Below are positions 50,228 to 58,640 of a stretch of 64,000 nt of DNA, in pieces. A model generated the notes under the pieces. The model was not told the origin of the DNA. It saw nothing but the letters and a program-made list of their open reading frames with translations, and did not search any database. Every line of letters begins with the position of its first letter. Position 1 is the stretch's first letter. The position numbers were made by a program, and so were the translations under genes. The stretch comes from Verrucomicrobiaceae bacterium (GTDB lineage: Bacteria; Verrucomicrobiota; Verrucomicrobiia; Verrucomicrobiales; Verrucomicrobiaceae): assembly GCA_027484445.1 (NCBI GenBank), contig JAIXSY010000042.1:310001-374000 (forward strand), given 5' to 3'.

Positions 50228-50763
50228 ACACTCAACGTCTTATCCTTTTCAGCAGCCTGCTGGCTTTCACATTGAGCTCCTGCTCTAGCACCTCATCAGA
50301 CGGCAATGCCGCCAGCAGCGGAGGCGGCTGGAAGAAAGGTCTGATCGGTGCAGGTGTGGGTGGCTTGATCGGAGCCTTGGTGGGCGATAACCTGCTCAAT
50401 CGTGACAACAACAATAACAACGGTTCTTCTGGCGGTTCATCGAGTGGTGGTCAGAACAACGAGGACAATGGCTTCCTAGAAGACAACGCCGGTCTTGTGA
50501 CGGGTGTCGTCGCTGGGGGTGCTGTTGGTATGCTGGGTGACAGCATCGCCCAGCGAGAAGTTCGTCAAAAGTACCTTGATGGTTATAACAAAGGTCGCAG
50601 TGATGCCATTAAGGATCTCTATTGGCTCAAGCGGGATGCTGAACGTCCAGGAGGCGCGGCAGATCTTCAGCGGCGTTATTACGAAGTCCCGGTTCCTGAG
50701 CATGTCACCACGGACGGCGTGCTCGTCGAGCCACGGAAAGTAGTCATCGAAGTCGTCGAGTAA
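50224..50763 (+). CDS. Lipoprotein with glycine-zipper segments (T4SS operon)
   Basis: Protein of 179 aa with a lipoprotein signal (LAFTLSSC, lipidated Cys at 20). Two glycine-zipper membrane-like segments follow, around GLIGAGVGGLIGALVGD and GLVTGVVAGGAVGMLGD, separated by an Asn/Ser/Gly linker, and then a charged C-terminal domain. It overlaps the virB4 stop by 4 bases. It could fill the place of VirB7, the outer-membrane lipoprotein, although it is far longer; glycine zippers suggest oligomerisation in a membrane. The family is not recognised. Confidence 0.75.
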   Translation: MNTQRLILFSSLLAFTLSSCSSTSSDGNAASSGGGWKKGLIGAGVGGLIGALVGDNLLNRDNNNNNGSSGGSSSGGQNNEDNGFLEDNAGLVTGVVAGGAVGMLGDSIAQREVRQKYLDGYNKGRSDAIKDLYWLKRDAERPGGAADLQRRYYEVPVPEHVTTDGVLVEPRKVVIEVVE

Positions 50764-50783
50764 TCCTTCACATTCATCACATC

Positions 50784-51734
50784 ATGAAATCTCGTTTTCT
50801 CTTCCTCGCGATTGGCAGTGTTATGCACTTCGTTAGCGCCCAGGGGCAGACAGTTCCAGCCCCAGTGACCGTGGTGAATGCTCCAACGATTGATACAGCG
50901 CTGTCTGGGTTGGATGCCAAGATCAGCCAATTGCTCGATACTGCAAACAAGCAGCTCGAAAGTGCAGATAAGCAGCTCAAAGCTCTCGGAAATCCCGATA
51001 CGCCTGTGTCTCCATCTGTCCAGGCTGCTCTGGATAGCGGTGCATCGAGTCTTGGCCAGCCAACAGTGGAGTTGCGAGACAACGCAACCCGCACTCAGGA
51101 ACTGCAAGCCCTGACGGGTTCGGAGGTTTTTGACGCAGATGCCTTTGGCACCATGACTGCCATTGGTAACACCATCACTCGGCGTGATGGCACAGTCGTC
51201 CAGCGTGATCCAGAAAAGTACAAGTTTGACTCTGTCGCGATGAAACAGGTGACCGACTACAATGAGATTCGCGACGCTGCATTGACTCGAAAAAGAGAGC
51301 TTCAGGAGGCCATTCAGCTCCTGACAGAGCAGATGAATGAGACGAAGGACCTTGTGACTGTGAACAAACTAAGCACGATGATCACGGCTCTGAATGGACA
51401 GGTTCAGGACTGCAACCAAATCATTTTGGTCTCTCAAGCTGATGCTGACATGATGGAGAAAGAGTTACTTACCACTTCCCGTGTCATCACCAAAGGTGAA
51501 CGCGAAAGAAGAACAGAATTCAACAAACGCACCACTCCAGCCGCTGGCACCACCAACTCAACCACGAGAACAACTGTGGTCGTGGGAGATCCTAACAAAA
51601 GCTTCACAGGAGCCAATCCTGGACAGGCAAACACAACGAGTTCATTCGCACCTAATCTGAGATGGGGTGACTACAACACGCGACCTCAAACAAATGGCTC
51701 AGGCACGGGAACTGGAGGGACTCCTTCACCTTGA
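50784..51734 (+). CDS. Exported coiled-coil protein, VirB5/TrbJ-like by position
   Basis: Protein of 316 aa with a signal peptide (1-19, cut near SAQG). The mature part is mostly helical with coiled coils (about 45-75 and 160-235, with ELQEAIQLLTEQMNETKDLV), and a Thr/Gly/Asn-rich tail of about 70 residues. VirB5 and TrbJ are exported helical minor-pilus proteins that sit at this point in T4SS operons, just before VirB6, so that role is likely. I see no direct sequence signature. Confidence 0.6.
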   Translation: MKSRFLFLAIGSVMHFVSAQGQTVPAPVTVVNAPTIDTALSGLDAKISQLLDTANKQLESADKQLKALGNPDTPVSPSVQAALDSGASSLGQPTVELRDNATRTQELQALTGSEVFDADAFGTMTAIGNTITRRDGTVVQRDPEKYKFDSVAMKQVTDYNEIRDAALTRKRELQEAIQLLTEQMNETKDLVTVNKLSTMITALNGQVQDCNQIILVSQADADMMEKELLTTSRVITKGERERRTEFNKRTTPAAGTTNSTTRTTVVVGDPNKSFTGANPGQANTTSSFAPNLRWGDYNTRPQTNGSGTGTGGTPSP

Positions 51735-51785
51735 CTTTATCTGAAACGATTTCCCAACCCAAGATGAGCCTTCACTTGACCTAAT

Positions 51786-52808
51786 ATGGGCGACTGGACC
51801 TCCATCGACATGTCGTTTTTTTACGACAACCTGTCAGATGTCTGCATGCGCTGTAGCGATCTGCTTCAGCTCATCATGTTCGTGCTCATTTTCGCGGGTC
51901 TGATTATGAATGTTTACAAAGGCATGATGTCTGGAGACATCGGTGCGATTTGGAGGCATATCTTGATTAGTGGTCTTGTCGTGGCGATCACTCCATATTA
52001 TGGAGAGTGGATGCTGGCAGCGCAGTCAGCGCTGGGGGATGATCTACTCAAAGACTTGGGAGTCGATCCTATCTCAATGCTGATCAACTTTGGCACTAGT
52101 TTTGGTGAAGCGCCATTCGACACTGGCAGTGCTCCTAGCATCGTATTCGGCATCATTGACCCGCTGACATGGTTTGAATACTTTGCACAGCTGATTGGGG
52201 CCTACATCATGGCGGCGGTTTCGATCTTTATGTACATTGCGTTCTGGATCGGTTTCCAGATTCAGATCATTGCGATTTACCTGGGCAGCGCGGCGGCACC
52301 GATTTTTTTGGGAATGTTAGTCTTTGAGCAAACCCGTGACACGGGTGTAAAGTATCACATTGGCATGATTGCGGTTTGCTTCTGGCCTCTCGGTTGGGGA
52401 CTAGGGATGCTTTTCGCCCAAGCGATCATGGACTCAGGGCCTGATTTGATTGATGAGATCGTCTCACCAGTAGGTGCGATTGGAGCTGTAGCGACAATCC
52501 TGGCCATACTCTCTCCCGTGATCTTGGTCATTGTCGTGATTCTCTGGGTAATCGTCACGCTCTTCATTGCCCCCAAAGTTGTTTCCAAGGCAATCACCAC
52601 AGGTTCCCAGATTGGCATGGGCTTCATCTCAGCCGGTATGAATGCTGCCACGGGAGGTGCACAGGCTGCTGCGGGTGCGGTGATGGTCGCCGCAGGTGCG
52701 GCGGCGACAGCTACGGGTGCTGGTGCGGCCGTCGGAGTTGGCATGATGGGCACGGGGGTTGGCACGATTGGCGCAGGAGCGGGCACTGCCATGAAAGATC
52801 CCACCTAA
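51786..52808 (+). CDS. virB6: VirB6/TrbL-like polytopic inner-membrane protein
   Basis: Protein of 340 aa with about six to seven hydrophobic segments (near 22-42, 57-77, 128-180 as two or three, 188-210, 235-262), and a C-terminal Ala/Gly-rich tail (about 280-335). Topology and position match VirB6/TrbL, the channel protein in the inner membrane. The N-terminus has a CMRC motif before the first helix. The Gly/Ala tail is unusual and may cross or line the membrane. Confidence 0.8.
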   Translation: MGDWTSIDMSFFYDNLSDVCMRCSDLLQLIMFVLIFAGLIMNVYKGMMSGDIGAIWRHILISGLVVAITPYYGEWMLAAQSALGDDLLKDLGVDPISMLINFGTSFGEAPFDTGSAPSIVFGIIDPLTWFEYFAQLIGAYIMAAVSIFMYIAFWIGFQIQIIAIYLGSAAAPIFLGMLVFEQTRDTGVKYHIGMIAVCFWPLGWGLGMLFAQAIMDSGPDLIDEIVSPVGAIGAVATILAILSPVILVIVVILWVIVTLFIAPKVVSKAITTGSQIGMGFISAGMNAATGGAQAAAGAVMVAAGAAATATGAGAAVGVGMMGTGVGTIGAGAGTAMKDPT

Positions 52809-52857
52809 TGTCTCCCTGCATGAGCACTTACTTAACCCGCATATCTCAGACTGACTG

Positions 52858-53484
52858 ATGAAAGGCGTCACGGAAATTTTTATCTCGAAGGAAAAATTAG
52901 CCATCTTTTGGTTCTTGGTTTCCGTCGGTTGCCTTGGTGCCACAGGTTGGCATTTGCACAATCTGGCTGATGCAACTCGCGGCAGTATTCTGTATGTGCC
53001 AATTGATCAGTCCTATTTTTATCTCGATCGTTCTCAGTCCACCGAAAGCCTGAATCAATTGCTCGATTATCATGCTCGTCATGCTTTGGAGACCTATCTG
53101 AATCGAGGCCCGCGGGGACCGCTGAATGCAGAACGCCTGACACTTTTGTTCAATGAAAAAGGCATGAAAGATGTGTTGGCTGACGTCCAAGAGACACGTT
53201 TTGACTTCAAGAATCTCGAAATTCACCAAATGGTGGAGATTGGTGAGGTTCAGATGGAGATCGACAATGACTTGAGTGCGGTCACTGTGTTGCAAGGGCA
53301 GTTGATTCGTGTTAGCGTCGATCCTGAGAGCAAGGAGCCTATCACGCAATCCTTCACCTTTCAGGCCGAGATGCACTGGGAGCGTAATCCGAATCTCCGT
53401 TATGCACGTCGCTTCGCCTGGGTTTGCAACAAGGTCACCTACTTGTTGAAGGAAATCTCTAGCACTGAAGAGCAAGAAAACTGA
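52858..53484 (+). CDS. VirB8-like T4SS protein, first copy
   Basis: Bitopic protein of 208 aa: short cytoplasmic N-terminus, one transmembrane helix (about 13-31, IFWFLVSVGCLGATGW) and a periplasmic alpha/beta domain with the VirB8/TraE/TrbF order (helix ALETYLNRG, then strands to the C-terminus). It forms part of the inner-membrane complex. The next gene encodes a second protein with the same plan, with the matching IFWF and ALETIL segments, so this is a tandem pair. The spacing to it is 10 bases. Confidence 0.72.
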   Translation: MKGVTEIFISKEKLAIFWFLVSVGCLGATGWHLHNLADATRGSILYVPIDQSYFYLDRSQSTESLNQLLDYHARHALETYLNRGPRGPLNAERLTLLFNEKGMKDVLADVQETRFDFKNLEIHQMVEIGEVQMEIDNDLSAVTVLQGQLIRVSVDPESKEPITQSFTFQAEMHWERNPNLRYARRFAWVCNKVTYLLKEISSTEEQEN

Positions 53485-53494
53485 CATCGCGTCC

Positions 53495-54277
53495 ATGTCT
53501 GCCTCACCTCCACGTCGCCGAGCTATTGATACCCTGGTTGCCAGGGATCAAACAGCCGTGTTTTGGTTCTTCGTTGCGATCATCATCGCCGGGCTCTGCG
53601 CTTGGTATGCTGACCTGATGTCTCGCGTTTATGCGAAAAGTTCGCGTTTCGTGGTCATGGACACTGCGGGCGCTTACTACGTCCCTCCCGGTGTCGCATA
53701 TCGTGACATGCACAACATGCACACGCAGCTCACCGAATTGGCATTGGAGACGATTCTGGAGCGCAATAAGGATGGCTTTGTCTATCCGGAAAGGTTGCCC
53801 AAGCTTTTCACAAAGCCTGCTCAGGACAAGCTTTTGTCAAACTTCCGTGCTGAGGCGGATTACTTCCGTTCTCAGAATGCCACTCAGACTTACCAGATTG
53901 AAAAGATTTATTACATCGACAGAAAGATCAAATCTGTGGCAACGGAAGCGACAGGGATTGCTCGTCGTGTCAGCTTCTTGGATGGCAGCCAACAGGATCG
54001 CACTTATCGGTTCAAAATCGCGCTAGGCTGGAGGTTGAACTCGTCCCTTGATACAAACAAAGCCTATCCGTCAGTCATCTCCGAAATCCTTTTCAAGGAG
54101 TTCTCCAGACTTGATGAGGTTGAGGCTGCTCAGGCTGAGGCTGCTGTGGCAGAAGCGGAAGCCATTCGAGCCCAACAGGCTGAAGTCTCGGCCGCCAAAG
54201 CACGTGCCAAAGCCGATGAAGCGGCAGCCGCTCAAGCCGAGGCTGTTGAAGCCATCCGTAAAGCTACGCAACAATGA
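53495..54277 (+). CDS. VirB8-like T4SS protein, second copy with Ala/Glu coiled-coil tail
   Basis: Paralogue of the preceding gene, 260 aa. A basic N-terminus (PPRRRAID) precedes one transmembrane helix (about 22-40, VFWFFVAIIIAGLCAWY), then the VirB8-like periplasmic domain (about 50-205). It has an extra C-terminal segment of about 50 residues made of Ala, Glu, Lys and Gln (for example EAAQAEAAVAEAEAIRAQQ), a predicted long helix or coiled coil. The stop overlaps the virB9-like start (ATGA). The two copies could form a mixed inner-membrane ring. Confidence 0.72.
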   Translation: MSASPPRRRAIDTLVARDQTAVFWFFVAIIIAGLCAWYADLMSRVYAKSSRFVVMDTAGAYYVPPGVAYRDMHNMHTQLTELALETILERNKDGFVYPERLPKLFTKPAQDKLLSNFRAEADYFRSQNATQTYQIEKIYYIDRKIKSVATEATGIARRVSFLDGSQQDRTYRFKIALGWRLNSSLDTNKAYPSVISEILFKEFSRLDEVEAAQAEAAVAEAEAIRAQQAEVSAAKARAKADEAAAAQAEAVEAIRKATQQ

Positions 54278-55239
54278 AACTTAGCCTTCCTTTCCCATCC
54301 TTGCGGCGGCTTGTTAGTGCCTGCCTTCTGGGCAGTGTGCTGATAGGTCGCACATCGGCTCAAGTCCAAAGCGGACGTGAATTGGTTCGCCTGCCTGCAT
54401 CGCAGACCATTCATGACATTGCGATCAATAGCAGTGTGGCCACCACGATCACCTTTCCTGAAAAGATCATGCTCCTCACAGGCTTCGGCCTTGTCACCGA
54501 TCCTACTGCTGCGAATCAACTCAGCACTGGTTCAAACAGTGTAGCGGTGGTGCATTATGAAAATGTTTTGGCAGACACGCTGGTCGTTCGCCTCATCAAG
54601 CCTGGAGAACCCTGTCATGCCACCATTCGCACAGCGCGGTCGCTTTACCTGATGCGGTTCACCCCATCCGAGTCTGCGAATCTTGCAGTCATTGTGCCAC
54701 CTCCAACACCGCCTACGGCAGCCAGTGAGGTAGGACCCGAGGTCGTTGCCCAAAAGCGCTTGAAGTTCTCTTCTGAAGAATTGGTTGGCATGTTAGGCAA
54801 AGCCCGCAATCGCAAAGCCTTGCAGCCGATCAATCCAGGTCTCTACAATGGCTGGCAGGAACGCAATGGATTGGCCATGACCTCCATGCAGGGAAACATC
54901 GAGTCCACCATCTACGAGATTCAGCGAAACTCCGACAAGGACCTGACGGTTTTTCGCTGCTGGGTCAGCAACAAGGGCACAGATGTTTTTGAGTATGAAC
55001 CCACTGCAGTGAAGATTCGTGTGGGGGAACGCAGCTACGACGCGCAACTGGTTGACGCTGCTCCAGAGATTCGTGCTGGGCAAACCATTCCTCTGGATGT
55101 GGTTTTGCAAGGAGGACCGGGAGGAACTCGTGAGAGCATTTCCATTCAACAAGATTTCCGGATTGAATTGCCTGAACCAGGTCGCCAAAACATCATTGAT
55201 CCTTCGCTATTTGGTGATGCCGTCGCCGAGGGCAAATAA
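54274..55239 (+). CDS. virB9: VirB9/TrbG-like T4SS protein
   Basis: Exported protein of 321 aa with a signal peptide (1-29, cut after SAQ). The N-terminal half has beta strands with VVHYENVLADTLVVRLI and TARSLYLMRFTP, and the C-terminal half (170-300) has a second beta domain with IYEIQRNSDKDLTVFRCWVSN; a two-domain plan like VirB9/TrbG, which forms the periplasmic part of the core complex with VirB10 and VirB7. Order before VirB10 supports this. The Pro-rich linker (about 140-155) separates the domains. Confidence 0.75.
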   Translation: MKLSLPFPSLRRLVSACLLGSVLIGRTSAQVQSGRELVRLPASQTIHDIAINSSVATTITFPEKIMLLTGFGLVTDPTAANQLSTGSNSVAVVHYENVLADTLVVRLIKPGEPCHATIRTARSLYLMRFTPSESANLAVIVPPPTPPTAASEVGPEVVAQKRLKFSSEELVGMLGKARNRKALQPINPGLYNGWQERNGLAMTSMQGNIESTIYEIQRNSDKDLTVFRCWVSNKGTDVFEYEPTAVKIRVGERSYDAQLVDAAPEIRAGQTIPLDVVLQGGPGGTRESISIQQDFRIELPEPGRQNIIDPSLFGDAVAEGK

Positions 55240-55257
55240 ACGAACGTCTCGCCCGCC

Positions 55258-56547
55258 ATGATGAAGCACTTACAAAAGCCTGCGGTTCAAATGATGCTGC
55301 TGATTGTCGTGATTAGCATAGCAGGAGTTGTGTTTTATTTTAGTCGTGAGCGTGGTGTCGTGTCTGCGAACACCCCACCAGCCACGGCCACGAAGGCCAG
55401 TGGTGCTAAGCCCGCAGCGGGTTCAGCGAATGCGAGTTCCACCTCTACCATTGTGGCTGAGGAGAGGAAGGTCGATCTCGCAGACAAGCGTGTGGCCCAA
55501 ATCGGTGGCAATCAGGTTCAGCCTTTGGTGGTGCAAAAGCGCAAACCCCCGGCACCCACCATCATTACCACAAGCTCAACTGCCAACAACAAACCTCCGA
55601 AGCCACCTCCGTTTCCAAAGCTTGTTCATATCACGAACACGGCCCCTGAGCCCTACAAAGATGAGGAACCCAAGTTGTTTGCACCACGTGGTTTGTTGAT
55701 CAAAGCTGCCCTCGTCCTTACGGTGGATTCTTCCTCTTTGGAAACTCCTGTGCTCGCCTTGGTGACGGAGGATGTGTATTGGAACCAGAAACTGATTGTT
55801 CCCGCAGGCACTCAGGTTCAGGCCAAGGCAGCTCAGGGACGAATCCGCGACCGTATTGAGGTCAAAGGCGCTTACACCTTCATTTGGGCAGATGGCCGTG
55901 AGTATAACATTTCTTGTGTTGCTCTCGATCATGATCGTGAAGAGGACGGAACCTTTGGCATCACCGATGGCTCTGCAGGCATCCGCGGACAGATTGTGAA
56001 AAACGACCAATACGCTGAGCTCAAGATTCTGATGGCTGAGGCGTTGCAAGGCGTCATGAACAACAGTCAGAGCCAGTTTCCCTCCATCTACGGTAACGTG
56101 CCGCAGAACAACAGCCGCAATGCGGCTCTGGGGGGAGGAGGTCAGGCGGCAAGTGCCTACTCGCAACTGCTGACCAGCCAGCTAGAGAAAGATCTCGACT
56201 TCGTCCGTGTGCCTGCGGGCACGACTTTTTACATTTACACCATGGCCGTGTTCGAGCCAGAGCTGGCGAGCATTGCCGGCCTCAAGCAAGGCGGGCGTGA
56301 TGTGTCGAGCTGGCAGCTGAATCAGGAAGCGTATCAACGGGCGACCGCGCAGGCTGTTGGGGCCGCTCAGCAAGCCATCAGCGTTAGCGAGGCCGCTCGC
56401 CAAGCCGAAGAAGAAAAGCGCGCTGCTGAGCGTGCCGCTCGTGTCAGTGCTCTCTTGAATGGCACTGCCAGCTCAACAACAGCCGAAGGCTCCAATGGCT
56501 CTGAGGCAAGTGCATCCTCCACCGTTCCCACCAGCAGCAATCCATGA
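55258..56547 (+). CDS. virB10: VirB10/TrbI-like T4SS core protein
   Basis: Protein of 429 aa spanning both membranes in known systems. A transmembrane helix (about 11-27), a Pro/Ala/Thr/Lys-rich flexible region (35-135), then the VirB10 C-terminal beta barrel domain (about 140-330) with VIKAALVLTVDSS-like strands, LIVPAGTQVQAKAAQGRIRDRIEV and VRVPAGTTFYIYTMAVFEPE. The tail (350-429) is an Ala/Glu helix and a Ser/Thr stretch. The PAGT motifs and length strongly suggest VirB10. The stop overlaps the next start (ATGA). Confidence 0.82.
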   Translation: MMKHLQKPAVQMMLLIVVISIAGVVFYFSRERGVVSANTPPATATKASGAKPAAGSANASSTSTIVAEERKVDLADKRVAQIGGNQVQPLVVQKRKPPAPTIITTSSTANNKPPKPPPFPKLVHITNTAPEPYKDEEPKLFAPRGLLIKAALVLTVDSSSLETPVLALVTEDVYWNQKLIVPAGTQVQAKAAQGRIRDRIEVKGAYTFIWADGREYNISCVALDHDREEDGTFGITDGSAGIRGQIVKNDQYAELKILMAEALQGVMNNSQSQFPSIYGNVPQNNSRNAALGGGGQAASAYSQLLTSQLEKDLDFVRVPAGTTFYIYTMAVFEPELASIAGLKQGGRDVSSWQLNQEAYQRATAQAVGAAQQAISVSEAARQAEEEKRAAERAARVSALLNGTASSTTAEGSNGSEASASSTVPTSSNP

Positions 56548-57242
56548 TCCCGCGTCCTCCCCACTGGCTCACTGCCATCGTTGGCCTGCTTTGCCTTGCC
56601 TCCTGCAAATCCGCTAAAGATGAGAATCAAGACCCGCTCGCCTTTCCTGGTGAAGAGGAGGAGCTGGCTCATATCCCTACGTATTCCAAGAGTGTGCTGG
56701 GTGGCTGGCCTAAAGGTCGCGCTTTGGACGCCACCGATCTCTCTCGCGTACGCTTGGGTGAGCAAGTTCACGCCTACCATGTCGGTCGCTTGCCCAGCCA
56801 CGATCGCCAGGAGATGCACGAGGCGCATACGGTGTATCGGATTGAACAAAGTGCAAAGTGGGATACACGACTGCCAGCCACTCCGATGAACTCCAGGGGG
56901 GTGGTGCTTGGTGTCATCGACCCGGCTCGAAATGAAGTGCCAAAAACCACGCTCATTGAGCAAGAGCGTCAAGCTCTGCTGGCCAAAAGCCGCCAGCTTG
57001 AGCTGAGCTTGACCCGCCTGAACGGACTGCAAGCAGAGCTGGAGAAGCGCCGTGCGAAGTTCAATGAAGCTGAACAGAACAACCTCAACCTTCAGCAAGA
57101 ACTTCAGACCAATCTCGAAGCGCGTCGTGTTGCCGAAGAGAGCCTGAAACAGGCTAGGGCACGGATTGAGGAGCTGGAAGAAGCGGAGCGCTTTCGTTTA
57201 AAAACCTCATCGCAAGGTTTGATCGTGCCGAACAAAAAGTAA
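56544..57242 (+). CDS. Lipoprotein with C-terminal coiled coil (T4SS operon, unknown family)
   Basis: Protein of 232 aa with a lipoprotein signal (VGLLCLASC, lipidated Cys at 21), an acidic linker, a middle domain of unknown kind (50-125) and a long coiled coil (about 128-215, with ELEKRRAKFNEAEQNNLNLQQEL). It overlaps the virB10 stop by 4 bases. It may bridge the outer membrane and the core complex, but this is guesswork; I do not recognise the family. Confidence 0.7.
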   Translation: MIPRPPHWLTAIVGLLCLASCKSAKDENQDPLAFPGEEEELAHIPTYSKSVLGGWPKGRALDATDLSRVRLGEQVHAYHVGRLPSHDRQEMHEAHTVYRIEQSAKWDTRLPATPMNSRGVVLGVIDPARNEVPKTTLIEQERQALLAKSRQLELSLTRLNGLQAELEKRRAKFNEAEQNNLNLQQELQTNLEARRVAEESLKQARARIEELEEAERFRLKTSSQGLIVPNKK

Positions 57243-57259
57243 GCTTATTCTTGTTCACG

Positions 57260-58156
57260 ATGCCCGATCTCGCCCACATTCAGGGTCTTCGACCCTTTCT
57301 TGATGAACGCATCATCGGGCAGGAGCATGTGATCCCGAAAGTCGTGCCCATCGTGCAAAATGGTGAGCTCGGTCTGGCAGACCCGAAGCGACCGAAGGGC
57401 ACTTTTCTTTTCCTTGGTCCCACGGGTGTCGGAAAGACCGAGATCACCCTGCTGATCACCGAATACATTTACAAGGATGTGCAGAAGCACTGCATCCGTC
57501 TCGATATGTCTGAGTATCAGAATCAGGAATCCCTCGGGCTCCTGCTCGGACGTGACAATAGCTCTCGTGGCAACCTAGGACGCTTTTACGATCGATCGGA
57601 GGGTCGTGGCGTCATCCTCTTTGATGAGATTGAAAAAGCCCACCCGCGCGTGCTCGACATCTTTCTCCAGGTATTGGATGCGGGGCGCATCACCGTGGCG
57701 AATGGAGATACCCTGAACCTCTGCAATTTCTACATCGTCGCGACCTCCAATATCGGTGCTGATGCCCTCATGGAGCTTCGGAACAGCCCCATGGCCACGG
57801 TAGAGCGCTTCATTGAGGACCTTGCTGCCGCAGAGCTGCGTCCTGAAGTGCTCGCCCGTTTCAACGTGCGCTGCGTCTTTCAAAAGCTCGGCTACAATGC
57901 CCAGAAAAAAATTGCCGAGATCATGCTTGGGAAAGAGCTAAAAAACCTGGCATCCAAGGGATACCACCTCACCCCTGGGGCGGGGGTGCTGGATTTGCTG
58001 ATCTCGCAGGGTGTTGAGCCTCGTCTAGGCGTTCGGCGCATGAGAGCCACGGCTGAGACTGCCTGCCGTCACGCTGTCCGTGAAGCCCTTTTGGCGGGAA
58101 AATCGACTTCAGGAACTCTCATTGCCGAAAATGGGCACTTGGTCATCCATTCGTGA
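57260..58156 (+). CDS. Stand-alone ClpA/ClpB D2-type AAA+ ATPase (T4SS operon)
   Basis: AAA+ ATPase of 298 aa, matching only the second ATPase module of ClpB/ClpA unfoldases plus the D2 small domain. Motifs: IIGQEHV, Walker A GPTGVGKTE near 53-61, YQNQESLGLLLG (pore-loop region), Walker B ILFDEIEKAHP, sensor 1 ATSNIG, Arg finger in RPEVLARFN, and sensor 2 PRLGVRRM. There is no N-domain, D1 module or ClpP tripod. In the T6SS a ClpB relative (ClpV) recycles the sheath, and VirB11 is a hexameric ATPase in T4SS; here this protein may stand in for VirB11 or unfold substrates. ATG 57260 (MPDLAHIQG) is preferred to the TTG at 57251. Confidence 0.88.
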   Translation: MPDLAHIQGLRPFLDERIIGQEHVIPKVVPIVQNGELGLADPKRPKGTFLFLGPTGVGKTEITLLITEYIYKDVQKHCIRLDMSEYQNQESLGLLLGRDNSSRGNLGRFYDRSEGRGVILFDEIEKAHPRVLDIFLQVLDAGRITVANGDTLNLCNFYIVATSNIGADALMELRNSPMATVERFIEDLAAAELRPEVLARFNVRCVFQKLGYNAQKKIAEIMLGKELKNLASKGYHLTPGAGVLDLLISQGVEPRLGVRRMRATAETACRHAVREALLAGKSTSGTLIAENGHLVIHS

Positions 58157-58589
58157 CAAGGCTTCTGCCTTTTACCATCGTTGGAAGCCAGAGATCCAGA
58201 TCTATGGTGTGGGACTGCTGTTGACCTTCAGTGGTTTGGCAAACGGTCGTCACAAAGCGGCCGGCATCGTTTTCACCCTCATGATTGTTTACGATCTCAT
58301 GCGCCGTTATGGGGAGCCCTATCGAGCCCTGGGAGAGCAAGAGTTTGCGCGCCGCAGCCAGGAGCGGAGGCAGTGGTGGAAAGAGCAGACCGAAGACCTG
58401 CTGTCCCGCTTTGTCGTGCCGACTAGCGTGCCTCCGCCTGCCGTGCCTCAGTCCGAGCCCCCGTCCACTCGTCTGATCCTCAGGCCAGCGGTGGACGATG
58501 AGGAACCACCGGAGAGCCCCAGCAGCTCCTTGCCTGATCACGACACCCCGCCTCCCATGCCACCTCCGCTTGTCACACATCAGACCTGA
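58131..58589 (+). CDS. Small membrane protein of unknown function (T4SS operon)
   Basis: Protein of 152 aa with one or two hydrophobic segments (about 22-33 and 40-50), a charged helix (60-90, RRSQERRQWWKEQTEDLL), and a long Pro/Ser-rich C-terminal tail. It overlaps the AAA+ gene by 26 bases; ATG 58131 (MGTWSSIRD) is the likely start, while 58080 would overlap more. It may anchor the AAA+ ATPase to the membrane, judged from position only. Confidence 0.6.
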   Translation: MGTWSSIRDKASAFYHRWKPEIQIYGVGLLLTFSGLANGRHKAAGIVFTLMIVYDLMRRYGEPYRALGEQEFARRSQERRQWWKEQTEDLLSRFVVPTSVPPPAVPQSEPPSTRLILRPAVDDEEPPESPSSSLPDHDTPPPMPPPLVTHQT

Positions 58590-58590
58590 T

Positions 58591-58640
58591 GGGCTAGCAT
58601 GATTCGTCATCCTCCTCGGCATCTCCTTTTATGCTAGCCC
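58591..58640 (+). promoter_or_regulatory. Perfect inverted repeat covering a start codon
   Basis: GGGCTAGCAT (58591-58600) and ATGCTAGCCC (58631-58640) are perfect complements across a 30-base spacer. The right arm includes the ATG of the next gene, so a folded mRNA would hide that start; it could also be a protein-binding palindrome. Confidence 0.75.
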
